Assembly: GCF_016907775.1 (NCBI RefSeq)
Contig: NZ_JAFBCO010000001.1
Coordinates: 1,550,001-1,614,000 of the forward strand
Length of the DNA stretch: 64,000 nt
From: Pseudoglutamicibacter cumminsii
GTDB taxonomy: Bacteria; Actinomycetota; Actinomycetes; Actinomycetales; Micrococcaceae
Direction: 5' to 3'
Shown piece after piece: positions 33,871 to 44,901 of this stretch. The position numbers were made by a program, and so were the translations under genes. The notes beneath the pieces are model-generated. The model had not been told where the DNA came from and did no database searches. It was given only the letters and a program-made list of their open reading frames with translations. Position 1 is the stretch's first letter. Each line of letters starts with the position of its first letter.

Positions 33871-34191
33871 GTGGTGAACAACGGTTCTTCACGCTGCCCC
33901 ATACGCACCTGCATCGGCTGCCGGCAAACCGATGACCAAGCCGTTCTTTTGCGGCTAGCGCAAGAGTCCGGAAGCACGCGAGTGGTTCCGGATCCGCAAC
34001 GCCGTAAAACGGGACGCGGTGCATGGGTGCATCGCGACCCCGAGTGTGTACGGCGGGCAGTCTCTCGCAACGCGGCCAACCGAGCCTTCAGGGCTCAGGT
34101 CGTCGTAGACGAAGAGGAGTTGCTTGCCGTCATCAACCTGGGCACAACCCGTGTCCAGGGCTCAACCATGACCGATCAGAAAGCGGGTTAA
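33871..34191 (+). CDS. ylxR: YlxR family (DUF448) RNA-binding protein
   Basis: 106 aa. The family motif is RTCIGCRQT near the N terminus, followed by GRGAWVHRDPECVRRAVSR. Thought to bind nucleic acid or assist ribosome/transcription functions; in other organisms it affects transcription globally. GTG start with GGGAG before it. Lies in its usual place between nusA and infB. Confidence 0.92.
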   Translation: MVNNGSSRCPIRTCIGCRQTDDQAVLLRLAQESGSTRVVPDPQRRKTGRGAWVHRDPECVRRAVSRNAANRAFRAQVVVDEEELLAVINLGTTRVQGSTMTDQKAG

Positions 34192-34390
34192 GAAGAGTGG
34201 CAACCCGATGAACACGCAACGGTGATGGGCCAGAGATGAAAAACCTCAGGCTCGGAAATCAGCGTGCGTTCCGCTTGGCGGAGCGCACACCACGAAATCT
34301 ACGGTCCGTGGTCTTACGCGAAACGTGCAACGCTTTCACTAGCTGATGCGCGTCAGCGCAGAAGGATACGCGGACCAGACTAGGAGAATT

Positions 34391-37267
34391 GTGGCCAAGA
34401 AGGTCCGCGTACATGAGCTCGCTAAAGAGCTCGGTATTCCATCCAAGGAAGCCATGGCAAAACTTGAGGAGATGGGCGAGTTTGTCCGCTCAGCTTCCTC
34501 CACGATCGAGCCGCCGGTCGTCAAGCGCTTGCGTGAAGCATTCCCAAGCGCAGCAGGCACCGATTCCGCTCAGTCGGAACAGCCTAAGGTCAAGACGGCA
34601 CAGGTTCAGGGTGCAGGTACCCGTACCTCCGATCCGGCACCAGCGGCTCCAGCTAAGCCAGCTGACACCACGCCTAAGCCAGCCGCTAAGCCGGCAACCG
34701 CTAAGAAGGCAGACACGGCAGCTAAGCCTGGCCCGAAGCCAGGCCCTAAGCCTGCGGCAAAGGCGACGGAGAAGCCTGAAGCTAAGCCAGCATCGGACGT
34801 TAAGCCAGCCGCGAAGAAGGCACCGGCAGCGCCTAAGCCGACCCCAGGCGCAGCGGCACCGAAGCCTGGCCCTAAGCCAGGCCCACGTCCGGGAAACAAC
34901 CCGTTCAGCACTCCGTCCCAGGGCCGCGGCAACGACGCCGGCCCACGCCCACCACGCGGCGGCGCCCGCCCAGGCCCACGCCCAGGCGGCCAGCGCGGTG
35001 GCGCTCCACGCCCAGGCAACAACCCGTTCGCAAGCCAGCAGGGAATGCGCGGTGAAGGCGGCGGTGGCCGCGGTGGCCAGCGTCAGGGCGCAGCGGGTGC
35101 AGGTGGCCCACGTCCGGGCGCACCACGCCCACCACGTGGCGCAGCAGCGGGTGGAGGCGGTCCACGCCCTAACCCGAACATGATGCCTAAGAAGCTCGAC
35201 CTCAACGTCAACCAGCCGGGCCCAGGCGGCCGCGGCGGCGGTGGCGGACGCCCAGGCGGCGGTCGCTCCGGTGGCGGCGGCGGAGGCTTCCGCGGTGGCC
35301 GCGGTGGCGGTCGCGGTAACGCAGCAGGCGCATTCGGTCGCGGCGGTCCACGTCGTGGTCGTAACCGTAAGTCGAAGCGCGCAAAGCGCCAGGAGATGGA
35401 GCAGCAAGGCGCACCAGTCATTGGCGGCGTGGTTGTTCCACGTGGCGATGGCGAAACTGTGGTGCGTCTGCGCCGCGGTGCAACTCTGGCGGACTTCGCT
35501 GAGCGCATCAAGGCAGATCCAGCGGCACTCGTGACCGTGCTGTTCCACCTCGGTGAGATGGCTACGGCTAACCAGTCGCTCGACGAATCGACGTTCGAGA
35601 TCCTCGGTGAAGAGCTGGGCTACAAGGTCCAGGTTGTCTCGCCTGAGGACGAAGAGCGTGAACTGTTCGAGTCCTTCGACATCGACCTCGAGGCCGAGGA
35701 AGAGGCCGAGACCGATGACATGCTCGAGCCACGCCCACCAGTGGTGACCATCATGGGTCACGTTGACCACGGTAAGACCCGCACGCTGGATGCGATCCGT
35801 CGTTCCAACGTGATCGAGGGCGAAGCCGGCGGTATTACCCAGCACATCGGTGCATACCAGATCTCTACGATGCACGAAGGTGACAATGGTGAAGAGGAAC
35901 GCCTCTTGACCTTCATTGACACCCCTGGTCACGAGGCCTTTACGGCTATGCGTGCCCGTGGTGCCAAGGTCACTGACATCGCGGTCCTGGTTGTTGCAGC
36001 TGACGACGGCGTCATGCCGCAGACGGTTGAAGCACTCAACCACGCGCAGGCCGCGGATGTGCCGATCGTGGTTGCGGTCAACAAGATCGATAAGCCGGAA
36101 GCTAACCCTGACAAGGTTAAGGGTCAGCTCGCCGAGTACGGTCTGGTTCCTGAGGACTACGGCGGCGACACGATGTTCGTGCCGATCTCCGCTAAGCAGA
36201 ACATGGGTATCCACGACCTGTTGGATGCGATCCTGCTAACCGCGGACGCCGCACTTGAGTTGCGCGCTAACCCGGACAAGGACGCTCGCGGTATCGCGAT
36301 TGAAGCGAACCTCGACAAGGGCCGCGGTGCGGTCACGACCGTCCTGGTTCAGTCGGGTACGCTCGCGGTCGGTGACACGATCGTTGCCGGTAAGGCGCAC
36401 GGTCGCGTTCGTGCGATGTTCGACGAGAACGGCGAAGCCCTCGACGTCGCGCTGCCATCGCGTGCGGTCCAGGTCCTGGGTCTTTCGAACGTTCCACGCG
36501 CTGGTGACACGTTCATCGTGACTCCGGACGAGCGTACGGCACGTCAGATCGCTGAGCGCCGCGAAGCAGCGGACCGCAACGCGATGCTCGCGAAGCGCCG
36601 CAAGCGCATTACGCTTGAGAACTTCGACGACGCTGTTGCTGAAGGCAAGATCGATACCCTCAACCTCATCCTCAAGGGTGACGTCTCGGGTGCTGTTGAA
36701 GCGCTCGAGGATTCGCTACTCAAGATCGATGTGGGCGACGAGGTTCAGCTGCGCGTCATCCACCGTGGTGTGGGTGCTATTACGCAGAACGACGTCAACC
36801 TGGCGACGGTCGACAACGCGATCATCATTGGCTTCAACGTCCGCCCTGCGGAACGCGTTGCTGAATACGCCGATGAAGAGGGCGTCGACATGCGCTTCTA
36901 CTCGGTCATCTACCAGGCGATCGAGGACATCGAGAACGCACTCAAGGGCATGCTCAAGCCTGAGTACGAGGAAGTCGAGCTCGGATCCGCAGAGATCCGC
37001 GAGGTCTTCCGTTCGTCCAAGTTCGGTAACATCGCCGGTTCGATCGTTCGTAACGGCCTCATCCGTCGTAACGCGAACGCTCGCTTGGTGCGTGACGGCA
37101 AGGTCGTCAACGACAACCTCAAGATCGAGTCGTTGCGTCGCTTCAAGGACGACGCCACCGAGGTCCGCGAGGGCTACGAATGTGGTATCGGCCTGGGTAG
37201 CTTCAACGACATCAAGGAAGGCGACATCATCGAGACGTGGGAGCTTCAGGAGAAGCCGCGCGTCTAG
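34391..37267 (+). CDS. infB: Translation initiation factor IF-2
   Basis: GTPase that brings initiator tRNA to the 30S subunit. IF2-N domain at the start ([20 protein letters not shown]), then a very long low-complexity linker (about residues 70-330) of Ala/Pro/Lys repeats (PGPKPGPKP) and Arg/Gly-rich stretches. A second N-type segment ([17 protein letters not shown]) precedes the G domain near 456: [21 protein letters not shown]. 958 aa. The frame opens at 34346, but AGGAG lies before GTG 34391, where the IF2-N domain begins. Confidence 0.97.
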   Translation: MAKKVRVHELAKELGIPSKEAMAKLEEMGEFVRSASSTIEPPVVKRLREAFPSAAGTDSAQSEQPKVKTAQVQGAGTRTSDPAPAAPAKPADTTPKPAAKPATAKKADTAAKPGPKPGPKPAAKATEKPEAKPASDVKPAAKKAPAAPKPTPGAAAPKPGPKPGPRPGNNPFSTPSQGRGNDAGPRPPRGGARPGPRPGGQRGGAPRPGNNPFASQQGMRGEGGGGRGGQRQGAAGAGGPRPGAPRPPRGAAAGGGGPRPNPNMMPKKLDLNVNQPGPGGRGGGGGRPGGGRSGGGGGGFRGGRGGGRGNAAGAFGRGGPRRGRNRKSKRAKRQEMEQQGAPVIGGVVVPRGDGETVVRLRRGATLADFAERIKADPAALVTVLFHLGEMATANQSLDESTFEILGEELGYKVQVVSPEDEERELFESFDIDLEAEEEAETDDMLEPRPPVVTIMGHVDHGKTRTLDAIRRSNVIEGEAGGITQHIGAYQISTMHEGDNGEEERLLTFIDTPGHEAFTAMRARGAKVTDIAVLVVAADDGVMPQTVEALNHAQAADVPIVVAVNKIDKPEANPDKVKGQLAEYGLVPEDYGGDTMFVPISAKQNMGIHDLLDAILLTADAALELRANPDKDARGIAIEANLDKGRGAVTTVLVQSGTLAVGDTIVAGKAHGRVRAMFDENGEALDVALPSRAVQVLGLSNVPRAGDTFIVTPDERTARQIAERREAADRNAMLAKRRKRITLENFDDAVAEGKIDTLNLILKGDVSGAVEALEDSLLKIDVGDEVQLRVIHRGVGAITQNDVNLATVDNAIIIGFNVRPAERVAEYADEEGVDMRFYSVIYQAIEDIENALKGMLKPEYEEVELGSAEIREVFRSSKFGNIAGSIVRNGLIRRNANARLVRDGKVVNDNLKIESLRRFKDDATEVREGYECGIGLGSFNDIKEGDIIETWELQEKPRV

Positions 37268-37315
37268 TGAGAAGAATGTAGCGTGATGAACCGCCTCGCA
37301 GGTGGTGGACGCTAA

Positions 37316-37370
37316 CGAAAGCCCGCGGCGGGTTGAGCGCATGTCTGCGCTTGCCCGCCGCGGGCTTTCG
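37316..37370 (+). terminator. Long hairpin terminator after infB
   Basis: CGAAAGCCCGCGGCGGG (37316-37332) pairs perfectly with CCCGCCGCGGGCTTTCG (37354-37370). An inner hairpin AGCGCA-TGTC-TGCGCT extends it. Partial termination or RNase processing before rbfA is likely. Confidence 0.85.
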
Positions 37371-37469
37371 CGTTGCAGGAAGACTACGCAAGCACCGATA
37401 GGATAGGGGGAGCGAAATTATTGTTGATAGCGCACATCAGAATCGTGGTGCGCGGGAGAGGAGCACATC

Positions 37470-37898
37470 ATGACTGGTTCGCCTCGTGCGGCTAAGTTGG
37501 CTCAGCGCATCAAGGTCGTTATGGCGCAGGCTCTCACGAAGGTGGTTCGTGACGATGCGATGGAGTCCGTTACGGTCACGGATGCGCGCGTGACGAATGA
37601 TCTTCAGAACGCGACGGTGTACTACACGGTTTTCGGTGACGATGATCAGAAGGCTTACGTCGCTGAGCTGTTTGAAACGAACCGTGGTCGTCTGCGTAAG
37701 GAGTTGGGTTCGCAGTTGACGACGCGGTTGACCCCAACGCTTGAGTTCGTTCCGGATGAGGTCCCGATGAACGCTTCGCACGTCGAGGATTTGTTGCGTG
37801 CAGCGCGGCAGAAGGATGCTGAGGTCGCTGAGCTTGCTGCGGGTGCGGAGTTCGCGGGCGACGCTGATCCGTATAAGGAAGCGGAAGAAGAGGCTTAA
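37470..37898 (+). CDS. rbfA: Ribosome-binding factor A
   Basis: Late 30S assembly factor that binds near helix 1 of 16S rRNA. KH-like fold: KLAQRIKVVMAQALTKVV at the start, VTVTDARVTNDLQNATVYYTV in the middle, and the C-terminal LEFVPDEVPMNASHVEDLL. 142 aa with an acidic tail. AGGAG precedes the ATG. Followed after 7 bases by truB. Confidence 0.95.
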   Translation: MTGSPRAAKLAQRIKVVMAQALTKVVRDDAMESVTVTDARVTNDLQNATVYYTVFGDDDQKAYVAELFETNRGRLRKELGSQLTTRLTPTLEFVPDEVPMNASHVEDLLRAARQKDAEVAELAAGAEFAGDADPYKEAEEEA

Positions 37899-37905
37899 GC
37901 GCTGT

Positions 37906-38814
37906 ATGTCGAAAGCGCAGTCTGAACCGACCCCTGGTCTGGTTGTTGTTGATAAGCCCGCGGGTATGACGAGCCACGATGTGGTGGGCCGTTTGCGCCG
38001 TCTTGCTGGCACCCGGAAGGTGGGGCATGCGGGGACGCTGGATCCGATGGCGACCGGCGTCTTGGTTGCTGGCGTGGGGCGAGCTACCCGGCTTTTGACC
38101 TACATCGTGGGCGAATCGAAGACCTACGCGGCGACGATCCGCTTGGGCCAAACCACAACGACCGAGGACGCTGAGGGCGAGATCCTTGAGCGTCGATATG
38201 TTGCGGCGGTGACGCGGCCACAGCTTGACGATGCGGTTTCCGGGTTGACGGGCGAGATTCAGCAGGTTCCGTCGGCGGTGTCTGCGATCAAGGTTGACGG
38301 TAAGCGCGCGTATCAGCGGGTGCGTGACGGCGAGGACGTCCAGTTGGAGGCCCGCCCGGTTACGGTGCACCGTTTCGATGTCCTGGATGTTCGCCGGGCC
38401 GATGACGGTACCACGATGGACGTCGACGTTATGGTCGATTGTTCTTCGGGCACGTATGTGCGCGCTTTGGCGCGAGACCTCGGTGAAGCTCTCGGTGTGG
38501 GCGGCCATTTGACGGGGTTGCGCCGCACACGTGTGGGCGGTTTCAATGTGGGTCAGGCCCGGACGTTGGAGCAGCTGGGGGAGCAGTTCAGCGTTTTGTC
38601 GTTGGCTGATGCCGCGCGCCGACTGTTCCCGGTGCGTGAGGTGAGCGACGAGGAAGCCTTCGAGCTGGGGCATGGTCGCCGTATCACGCCGTCGGAATCT
38701 GCTGGCGTGACGGCAGCGATCGACCAGGCTGGCGAGCTGATTGCGTTGATTGAGAACAAGGTTCAAGGCACGCATTCGATGGCGAAACCGGCTTTGGTGT
38801 TCGCCCCACGCTAG
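37906..38814 (+). CDS. truB: tRNA pseudouridine(55) synthase
   Basis: Forms pseudouridine-55 in the T loop of tRNAs. Catalytic Asp lies in GHAGTLDPMATGVLVAGVG, preceded by VVDKPAGMTSHDVV; the RALARDLGEALG helix and C-terminal PUA-like domain are present. 302 aa. The open frame starts within rbfA at 37798, but the ATG 37906 directly before the conserved start is right. Probably translated by coupling with rbfA, as no strong ribosome site is seen. Confidence 0.95.
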   Translation: MSKAQSEPTPGLVVVDKPAGMTSHDVVGRLRRLAGTRKVGHAGTLDPMATGVLVAGVGRATRLLTYIVGESKTYAATIRLGQTTTTEDAEGEILERRYVAAVTRPQLDDAVSGLTGEIQQVPSAVSAIKVDGKRAYQRVRDGEDVQLEARPVTVHRFDVLDVRRADDGTTMDVDVMVDCSSGTYVRALARDLGEALGVGGHLTGLRRTRVGGFNVGQARTLEQLGEQFSVLSLADAARRLFPVREVSDEEAFELGHGRRITPSESAGVTAAIDQAGELIALIENKVQGTHSMAKPALVFAPR

Positions 38815-38876
38815 GCCGCGCACACCTCTCAATAGTTGTTCTAGTTTCAAAGTTTTTCCGGGGAGATTAAGTAGCC

Positions 38877-39257
38877 GTGTTGATGGATGGCTTCGCGATC
38901 GCGGGCGTTGTGGTGTGCGTTATCTCTATGGTCGTTGGTATTGCGATGACGGTCATGCGCACGTTTCCTGCGGACTCGTCGATTCTGAGCCTTGGGCTGG
39001 TTGAGCTGTACCTGGTTGTATATGGCGTTCAGGCGGCGATTCGGCATGCGGGCTCGCAGCCGCTGATTGGTGCAGGCTGGGAGTTTTGGGGATACCTCGC
39101 AACTGCGTTGTTGCTGGTCCCGTTGGCTGCCTGGTGGGCTATCGGGGATAAGTCCCGGTGGTCTAACACTGTGATGGCTGCCGCTGGTTTCACCGTGTTG
39201 GTGATGCTGGTGCGCATGCAGCAGGTGTGGCACGGCCAGGGTTTTTTCGCCGGCTAG
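38877..39257 (+). CDS. Small four-helix membrane protein, unknown function
   Basis: 126 aa, mostly hydrophobic with four likely membrane segments (AIAGVVVCVISMVVGIAM, LVELYLVVYGVQAAI, YLATALLLVPLAAWWAI, VMAAAGFTVLVMLV). No charged active-site pattern. GTG 38877 with GGGGAG upstream; TTG 38880 and ATG 38883 are alternatives. A membrane gene pair between truB and ribF is common in Arthrobacter relatives, and the next gene is the likely partner. Confidence 0.7.
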   Translation: MLMDGFAIAGVVVCVISMVVGIAMTVMRTFPADSSILSLGLVELYLVVYGVQAAIRHAGSQPLIGAGWEFWGYLATALLLVPLAAWWAIGDKSRWSNTVMAAAGFTVLVMLVRMQQVWHGQGFFAG

Positions 39258-39276
39258 GAATACGGTGGGCTAGGAA

Positions 39277-39777
39277 TTGATGAGTGGAATGGATAATCAC
39301 GTGACAGATACAGCACGGCGGAAAGGCTCAGCACAACCGAACTCAACACAACCGAACTCAGCGCAACAGAGTCCAGTGCAGGCTAAGAACAAGGGCCTGG
39401 GCCGCATTTTGGTTGCGGTGTATGGCGTGTTTGCGTTGTCGGCTTTCGCGCGTTCGGCGTATCAGATCGCTACTGAATTCTCGGTTGCACCGGTTGCGTT
39501 CACGCTTTCGGCTCTCGCGGCCGTGATCTATATCGTGGCGACGGTCGCGCTAGCGATGCCGGGTATCAAGGCCTGGCGCGTAGCGTTCGTGGCGGTCATC
39601 GCGGAGTTCGTGGGTGTGGTTGTGGTTTCGATTCTGTCCTACGCCTCGCCTGAGCTGTTCCCTAAAGCGAGCGTGTGGAGCCACTTCGGTCAGGGCTATG
39701 GTTATGTACCGTTTGTTCTGCCGATCATCGGTTTCTGGTGGCTGTGGGCCCACCGCCCTAGCAAGGCAGCGGCGTAG
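39277..39777 (+). CDS. Membrane protein with four helices, unknown function
   Basis: 166 aa. A polar N-terminal tail rich in Asn, Gln and Ser with a repeated NSTQPNSAQQ-like stretch is followed by four membrane segments (GRILVAVYGVFALSAF, PVAFTLSALAAVIYIVATVA, WRVAFVAVIAEFVGVVVVSI, YVPFVLPIIGFWWLWA). The last ends HRPSKAAA. Starts 19 bases after the previous gene and probably shares its transcript. ATG 39277, ATG 39283 and GTG 39301 are all possible starts. Function unknown. Confidence 0.7.
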   Translation: MMSGMDNHVTDTARRKGSAQPNSTQPNSAQQSPVQAKNKGLGRILVAVYGVFALSAFARSAYQIATEFSVAPVAFTLSALAAVIYIVATVALAMPGIKAWRVAFVAVIAEFVGVVVVSILSYASPELFPKASVWSHFGQGYGYVPFVLPIIGFWWLWAHRPSKAAA

Positions 39778-39892
39778 GTAGCTCTGCAGCACAGCCAAGA
39801 GTGCCGCGTAACTGTGCCCCGCATCGGCGGCTAGCTTGTTCGTGAGAGAATAGCGCCGGGCGTAATCGATCTTCAGCACGCGAGGAGTCTTT

Positions 39893-40888
39893 GTGCATAT
39901 TTGGAGGGATCCTGCCGAGGTTCCGGAGTCGTTGACGTGTTCGGTGGTGACGATCGGTAATTTCGATGGTGTTCACCGCGGTCACATGGCTTTGCTGGAT
40001 CGTGTTGTGAAGCTCGCCGCGGCGGCGGATGAGCCGTGCCTGGGTGTTGTCATGACGTTCAGTCCGCATCCGGCCACGGTGCATAGGCCTGCGTTTGCGC
40101 CGGTTCCGATCATGGCTGATGAGATTAAGGATATCCACTGTGCTGAAGCCGGGATTGACGCGGTTTTGCGCTTGAATTACACGTGGGAATTCGCGCAACA
40201 GACCCCGGAAGAGTTCATCAAGAATTACGTCGTTGATGTGTTGCATGCTCGCGCCGTGGTCGTGGGCGAGGATGTGCGTTTCGGCCTCGATAATGCGGGC
40301 GACATCAACGTCTTGCGTGAGCTTGGTGAGAAGTTCGGTTTCGAGGTTGTCACGCTTTCGGATGTGGGGGAGCAGCGGCGCTGGTCCTCGACGTGGGTGC
40401 GTGAGGCTCTCCAGGTTGGCGACGTAAAGTCTGCGGCTGAGGTTTTGGGCCGTAACCACCGCATGTACGGGGCCGTGGTGCATGGTTTTGCGCGCGGCCG
40501 CGAGCTGGGTTTCCCGACTGCGAACTTGTCGGATGAAGCGACTGGTTTGATGCCGGCTGACGGCGTGTATGCGGGCTGGTTGATCGATGAGGCGGGCGTG
40601 TGGTGGCCGTCAGCGATCTCGATTGGAACGAACCCGACGTTCGACGGCGTGGTGCGCGTGGCCGAGGCGTTTGTGATGGACCGGCCGGAAGGTGAGCAGG
40701 TTGAGGAGTTCAATCTGTACGACCAGAAGGTAGTGCTCGAGTTCGTGGATCACTTGCGCCCGACTGTCACGTATCGCGGACCGGAAGCGTTGATCGAGCA
40801 GATGCACGTGGATGTCGACCGGGCGCGCGAGATTCTGCGTGGGGATGCCGACGCCCGTCCCGACGTCGTCAAAGTAGCCGCCGGTTGA
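39893..40888 (+). CDS. ribF: Bifunctional riboflavin kinase / FAD synthetase
   Basis: Converts riboflavin to FMN and FMN to FAD. The N-terminal nucleotidyltransferase domain has VTIGNFDGVHRGHMALL and MTFSPHPATV; the C-terminal riboflavin-kinase domain has GRELGFPTANL (the PTAN motif) and a GTNPTFDG loop. 331 aa. GTG start. Usual position after truB; a methyltransferase gene follows after 30 bases. Confidence 0.95.
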   Translation: MHIWRDPAEVPESLTCSVVTIGNFDGVHRGHMALLDRVVKLAAAADEPCLGVVMTFSPHPATVHRPAFAPVPIMADEIKDIHCAEAGIDAVLRLNYTWEFAQQTPEEFIKNYVVDVLHARAVVVGEDVRFGLDNAGDINVLRELGEKFGFEVVTLSDVGEQRRWSSTWVREALQVGDVKSAAEVLGRNHRMYGAVVHGFARGRELGFPTANLSDEATGLMPADGVYAGWLIDEAGVWWPSAISIGTNPTFDGVVRVAEAFVMDRPEGEQVEEFNLYDQKVVLEFVDHLRPTVTYRGPEALIEQMHVDVDRAREILRGDADARPDVVKVAAG

Positions 40889-40918
40889 TGGCGGTTTTGG
40901 TGTAACGGCGGTTGTGAT

Positions 40919-41764
40919 GTGACGAATCGGGTTCCGATGCCTGACGGCAGCATGTCTCGGGTTCCGAATCTTCCGCAGAGCGGGCCGAATCTTGGTGCTG
41001 CTCAGCGTTCGCAGATCGGTTCCGCGTGGGCTGGCTCGGGCGCTGATTACGATGCGGTCAGGCCGCACTATCCCGACTGGTGCGTGAGTTGGCTGCTGGG
41101 TTCTGAGCCTGGCCGCCGCGTGGTTGAGGTCGGGGCGGGAACGGGCTTGTTCACGCGCGATCTGGTTGCGGCAAGGCACCACGTTGTGGCTGTTGATCCT
41201 TCGGAGTCGATGCTCGAGGTTCTGCGCGAGCAGGTCCCGGGTGTCGAGGCGGCCCTGGTTGGCACGGGCGAGTCGACCGGTCTGGATGCCGGTTCCGACG
41301 ACGATGCGGTCCCGACAGCTGATGCGGTGGTTGCCGCGCAGGCATGGCACTGGGTTGATCCTGTTGCGGCTGGGGCGGAAGCGGCCCGCTTGACGACTGG
41401 ATCCGCCAGCCCAATGCTTGGGCTCGTGTGGAATCAGCTCGATGTTCAGGTTCCGTGGGTACACCGTTTGGCGCGCATCATGCACGCAGGCGACGTGCAT
41501 CGGGACGCCGAGGTAGCCGCGCAGGCGGGACCTTTGTGGCGCATCGATGAGGTCCGGGAAGACCACTGGACCCAAGAACTCAGCGTCGAGCAGGTTTTCG
41601 ACCTGACCCGCACAAGGGCCTATTGGTTGCGTTCCAACCAGAAAACCCGGGAGCGCGTGGAAACTAACTTGCGCTGGTACCTGCACGAACATCTGGGGTA
41701 TAAGCCAGGCGAGCGCATCGACATCCCGTACCGAACCCTCGCGATGCGTAACGTGCGCGTGTGA
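40919..41764 (+). CDS. Class I SAM-dependent methyltransferase
   Basis: 281 aa. SAM-binding motif I is VVEVGAGTGLFTRDLVAARH, followed by VVAVDPSESMLEVLRE (acidic loop) and AVVAAQAWHWVDPVAAGAEA, the usual pattern of ubiE/BioC-like small-molecule methyltransferases. The C-terminal half has no further clues to substrate. GTG start, 30 bases after ribF, so it may share that transcript. Confidence 0.85.
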   Translation: MTNRVPMPDGSMSRVPNLPQSGPNLGAAQRSQIGSAWAGSGADYDAVRPHYPDWCVSWLLGSEPGRRVVEVGAGTGLFTRDLVAARHHVVAVDPSESMLEVLREQVPGVEAALVGTGESTGLDAGSDDDAVPTADAVVAAQAWHWVDPVAAGAEAARLTTGSASPMLGLVWNQLDVQVPWVHRLARIMHAGDVHRDAEVAAQAGPLWRIDEVREDHWTQELSVEQVFDLTRTRAYWLRSNQKTRERVETNLRWYLHEHLGYKPGERIDIPYRTLAMRNVRV

Positions 41765-41945
41765 GGCGAGCCACATCGACGCTGTGTGCTCGTCGCGGGC
41801 TATTGATTGTCTTGATAGACTTACAGATGGTGTTAGCTGCAGTCCGCGGTGGCTACCATCCCCGGCGACGATGGCCCAGTAACACGAGCTGAGTGCGATC
41901 TCGCGCGGGTTCACTGTACGCGGCACACTCTCAAGGAGTAAACAC

Positions 41946-42215
41946 ATGGCTCTTGACCAGGCCGTAAAGCAGGAGATCATCAAGGAATACGCGATCCACG
42001 AGGGCGACACCGGTTCCCCTGAGGTTCAGATCGCTGTGATGTCCCGCCGTATCTCTGACCTGACTGAGCACCTCAAGCATCACAAGCACGACCACCACAC
42101 CCGCCGTGGCCTCATGGCGCTGGTTGGTCGCCGCCGCCGCATGCTTGGTTACCTCAAGTCTGTAGACATTGAGCGCTACCGTTCGCTGATTGACCGCCTC
42201 GGTCTGCGCCGCTAA
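41946..42215 (+). CDS. rpsO: 30S ribosomal protein S15
   Basis: Binds the central 16S rRNA junction early in 30S assembly. 89 aa, family standard. [21 protein letters not shown], then [20 protein letters not shown] and [10 protein letters not shown] are diagnostic. AAGGAG precedes the ATG. pnp follows, the classic rpsO-pnp pair, with a hairpin between. Confidence 0.98.
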   Translation: MALDQAVKQEIIKEYAIHEGDTGSPEVQIAVMSRRISDLTEHLKHHKHDHHTRRGLMALVGRRRRMLGYLKSVDIERYRSLIDRLGLRR

Positions 42216-42225
42216 TGTCTCACGT

Positions 42226-42259
42226 GTTAACGCCCCGGAAACCCTTCCGGGGCGTTAAC
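42226..42259 (+). terminator. Hairpin between rpsO and pnp
   Basis: GTTAACGCCCCGGAA (42226-42240) pairs perfectly with TTCCGGGGCGTTAAC (42245-42259). No T run. May be an attenuator or an RNase III processing site, as at rpsO-pnp in other bacteria. A second weaker pair GTTCAAA/TTTTGAAC lies at about 42269-42298. Confidence 0.65.
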
Positions 42260-42495
42260 GCATCAGAAGTTCAAATCCCTGTCCACACAAGGTTTTGAAC
42301 ATGATCTAACCCAATACATAGTCAAGAACGCTGACGCCCGAGACGTTCGCGTGTGGTCCTCGGTAGTGGCCCGCGGTGCAACACATCCGGACTCGTCCTC
42401 AACAGGACGGCCAGATGCAGTACCGATGGCCTCGATCGAGCACCAACCGCGAAAACGCGTTTCGTTGTTGACGTGCATTTTTAGGAGAAAACTTA

Positions 42496-44724
42496 GTGGA
42501 AGCTACTGACATTCAGTACTCAGAGGCCGTGATTGACAACGGCCGTTTCGGTAAGCGCACCATCCGTTTCGAAACCGGCCACGTAGCCAAGCAGGCTGCC
42601 GGTTCGGCAATGGTGTTCCTCGACGACGACACCTCGATGCTTTCGGCGACCACCGCCGGCAAGCACCCGCGCGAAGGCTTCGACTTCTTCCCGCTCACGG
42701 TAGACGTCGAAGAACGCATGTACGCCGCGGGTAAGATCCCGGGCTCGTTCTTCCGCCGCGAAGGCCGCCCATCGACCGAGGCGATCCTCGCGTGCCGTCT
42801 TATGGACCGCCCGCTGCGCCCATCCTTCGTCAAGGGCCTGCGTAACGAGGTCCAGATCGTGGTCATGGTGACTTCGATCAACCCAGAGGACTACTACGAC
42901 GTGGTTGCTATTAACGCGTCCTCGATGTCTACCCAGCTGTCTGGCTTGCCGTTCTCCGGCCCGATCGGCGGCGTCCGCATCGCACTCATCGATGACGGCG
43001 AAGGCGCACAGTGGGTTGCGTTCCCAACCAAGAGCCAGCTCGATGACGCCGTGTTCAACATGGTTGTTGCCGGCCGCGTTGCTGGCGATGACGTCGCGAT
43101 CATGATGGTTGAAGCTGGCGCTACCGACCACGCATGGGACCTCATCCACGGCCGCGGCGTGACCGCACCGACCGAGACCGTTGTCGCTGAGGGCCTCGAG
43201 GCAGCTAAGCCGTTCATCCGCGCCCTCGTTGAGGCTCAGGCAGACCTCGCATCCCGCGCAGCTAAGCCTGCTCGCGAGTTCCCAATCTTCCTCGACTTCG
43301 AGGACGACGCGTACGAGGCAGTCGAGAAGCTCGCTTCCGCGAAGCTTGCTGACATCTACCAGATCGCTGACAAGCAGGAACGCCAGGACGCCGACGACGC
43401 ACTCAAGGAAGAAGTCCTTGAGGCTCTCGCGGGCGAAGGCAAGGAGTTCGAGGAACGCGCTTCCGAGATCTCCAAGGCGTACGGCGCAGTCACCAAGCAC
43501 ATCGTGCGCCAGCGCATCCTCAAGGACCAGGTCCGCATCGACGGCCGCGGCCTGACGGACATCCGCCAGCTGCTCGCCGAGGTCGAGGTTCTGCCTCGCG
43601 TTCACGGTTCCGCGATCTTCGAGCGTGGCGAAACCCAGATCATGGGTGTCACGACGCTCAACATGCTCAAGATGGAGCAGCAGATCGACTCGCTCGCCCC
43701 GGAGAAGGCGAAGCGCTACATGCACCACTACAACTTCCCACCGTTCTCCACGGGCGAGACGGGCCGCGTTGGCTCTCCGAAGCGCCGCGAGATCGGCCAC
43801 GGTGCCCTCGCAGAGCGCGCACTCGTTCCGGTTCTGCCGTCGCGTGAAGAGTTCCCTTACGCGATCCGCCAGGTTTCCGAGGCGCTCGGCTCCAACGGCT
43901 CGACCTCGATGGGTTCGGTCTGCGCATCGACCCTGTCGATGTACAACGCTGGTGTTCCGCTCAAGGCACCTGTTGCAGGTATCGCGATGGGTCTGGTCAC
44001 CGACACGGTTGACGGCGAGACCCGCTACGCCGCCCTGACCGACATCCTCGGCGCTGAAGACGCGATGGGTGACATGGACTTCAAGGTTGCCGGTACCCGC
44101 GACTTCATCACCGCGATCCAGCTGGACACCAAGCTGGACGGCATCCCAGCATCCGTGCTCGCCGCCGCGCTCAAGCAGGCTCACGAAGCCCGCGTCCACA
44201 TCCTGGATGTCATGGACTCCGCGATCGACTCGCCAGACGAGATGTCGCCATACGCTCCACGCATCATCTCCTTGAAGATCCCAGTGGACAAGATCGGTGA
44301 GGTCATTGGCCCTAAGGGCAAGATGATCAACCAGATCCAGGAAGACACCGGCGCTGAGATCTCGATCGAGGACGACGGCACGGTTCTGATCGGCGCGACC
44401 GACGGCACTGCAGCTGAGGCGGCACGCGCAACGATCAACGCGATGGCTAACCCACAGATCCCTGAGGTTGGCGAGCGTTACCTCGGTACCGTCGTCAAGC
44501 TGACCTCGTTCGGCGCGTTCATCTCGCTGACCCCGGGCAAGGACGGCCTGCTGCACATCTCCGAGCTGCGTAAGCTCAACGGCGGCCAGCGCGTCAACGA
44601 CGTCGAGGACGTTGTTGGTGTAGGCCAGAAGCTCCAGGTTGAAATCACCAAGGTCGATGACCGTGGCAAGCTTTCGCTCGCCCCAGTCGTTGACGAGGAA
44701 GAAGGCGAAGGCGACGCCGAGTAA
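42496..44724 (+). CDS. pnp: Polyribonucleotide nucleotidyltransferase (PNPase)
   Basis: 3'-5' phosphorolytic RNA decay and RNA tailing. Two RNase PH domains (first from [20 protein letters not shown], second from [18 protein letters not shown] with the catalytic [10 protein letters not shown] region), a linking helical domain, then KH ([19 protein letters not shown]) and S1 ([18 protein letters not shown]). 742 aa. GTG start with AGGAG eleven bases before it. Strong terminator after the stop. Confidence 0.97.
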   Translation: MEATDIQYSEAVIDNGRFGKRTIRFETGHVAKQAAGSAMVFLDDDTSMLSATTAGKHPREGFDFFPLTVDVEERMYAAGKIPGSFFRREGRPSTEAILACRLMDRPLRPSFVKGLRNEVQIVVMVTSINPEDYYDVVAINASSMSTQLSGLPFSGPIGGVRIALIDDGEGAQWVAFPTKSQLDDAVFNMVVAGRVAGDDVAIMMVEAGATDHAWDLIHGRGVTAPTETVVAEGLEAAKPFIRALVEAQADLASRAAKPAREFPIFLDFEDDAYEAVEKLASAKLADIYQIADKQERQDADDALKEEVLEALAGEGKEFEERASEISKAYGAVTKHIVRQRILKDQVRIDGRGLTDIRQLLAEVEVLPRVHGSAIFERGETQIMGVTTLNMLKMEQQIDSLAPEKAKRYMHHYNFPPFSTGETGRVGSPKRREIGHGALAERALVPVLPSREEFPYAIRQVSEALGSNGSTSMGSVCASTLSMYNAGVPLKAPVAGIAMGLVTDTVDGETRYAALTDILGAEDAMGDMDFKVAGTRDFITAIQLDTKLDGIPASVLAAALKQAHEARVHILDVMDSAIDSPDEMSPYAPRIISLKIPVDKIGEVIGPKGKMINQIQEDTGAEISIEDDGTVLIGATDGTAAEAARATINAMANPQIPEVGERYLGTVVKLTSFGAFISLTPGKDGLLHISELRKLNGGQRVNDVEDVVGVGQKLQVEITKVDDRGKLSLAPVVDEEEGEGDAE

Positions 44725-44762
44725 TCTCGCGTGATCGCTTGAGCTGATTTGCTCATACGTGT

Positions 44763-44799
44763 CAGGGCCCCGGAACCTCACAAAGGTTCCGGGGCCCTG
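44763..44799 (+). terminator. Terminator after pnp
   Basis: CAGGGCCCCGGAACCT (44763-44778) pairs perfectly with AGGTTCCGGGGCCCTG (44784-44799), loop of 5. It cuts off the following cassette from pnp. Confidence 0.9.
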
Positions 44800-44901
44800 T
44801 GCGTCATGAGCTGTCATTGGTTTGGGTTGCGTGTGAGGCGTGGATCACGATAGTAAGCATTGTTAGTGAAACATGGTGGTGTGATCGCTTACGGAGGACG
44901 G

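Noticed and set aside
35015-35400. GC-rich repetitive stretch in infB
   Set aside because: Codes for the Arg/Gly-rich linker of IF-2 in frame; ordinary for actinobacterial IF-2, not a mobile or regulatory repeat.
42520-44817. 765-residue open frame on the minus strand
   Set aside because: Antisense of pnp; no ribosome site and no recognisable domain.
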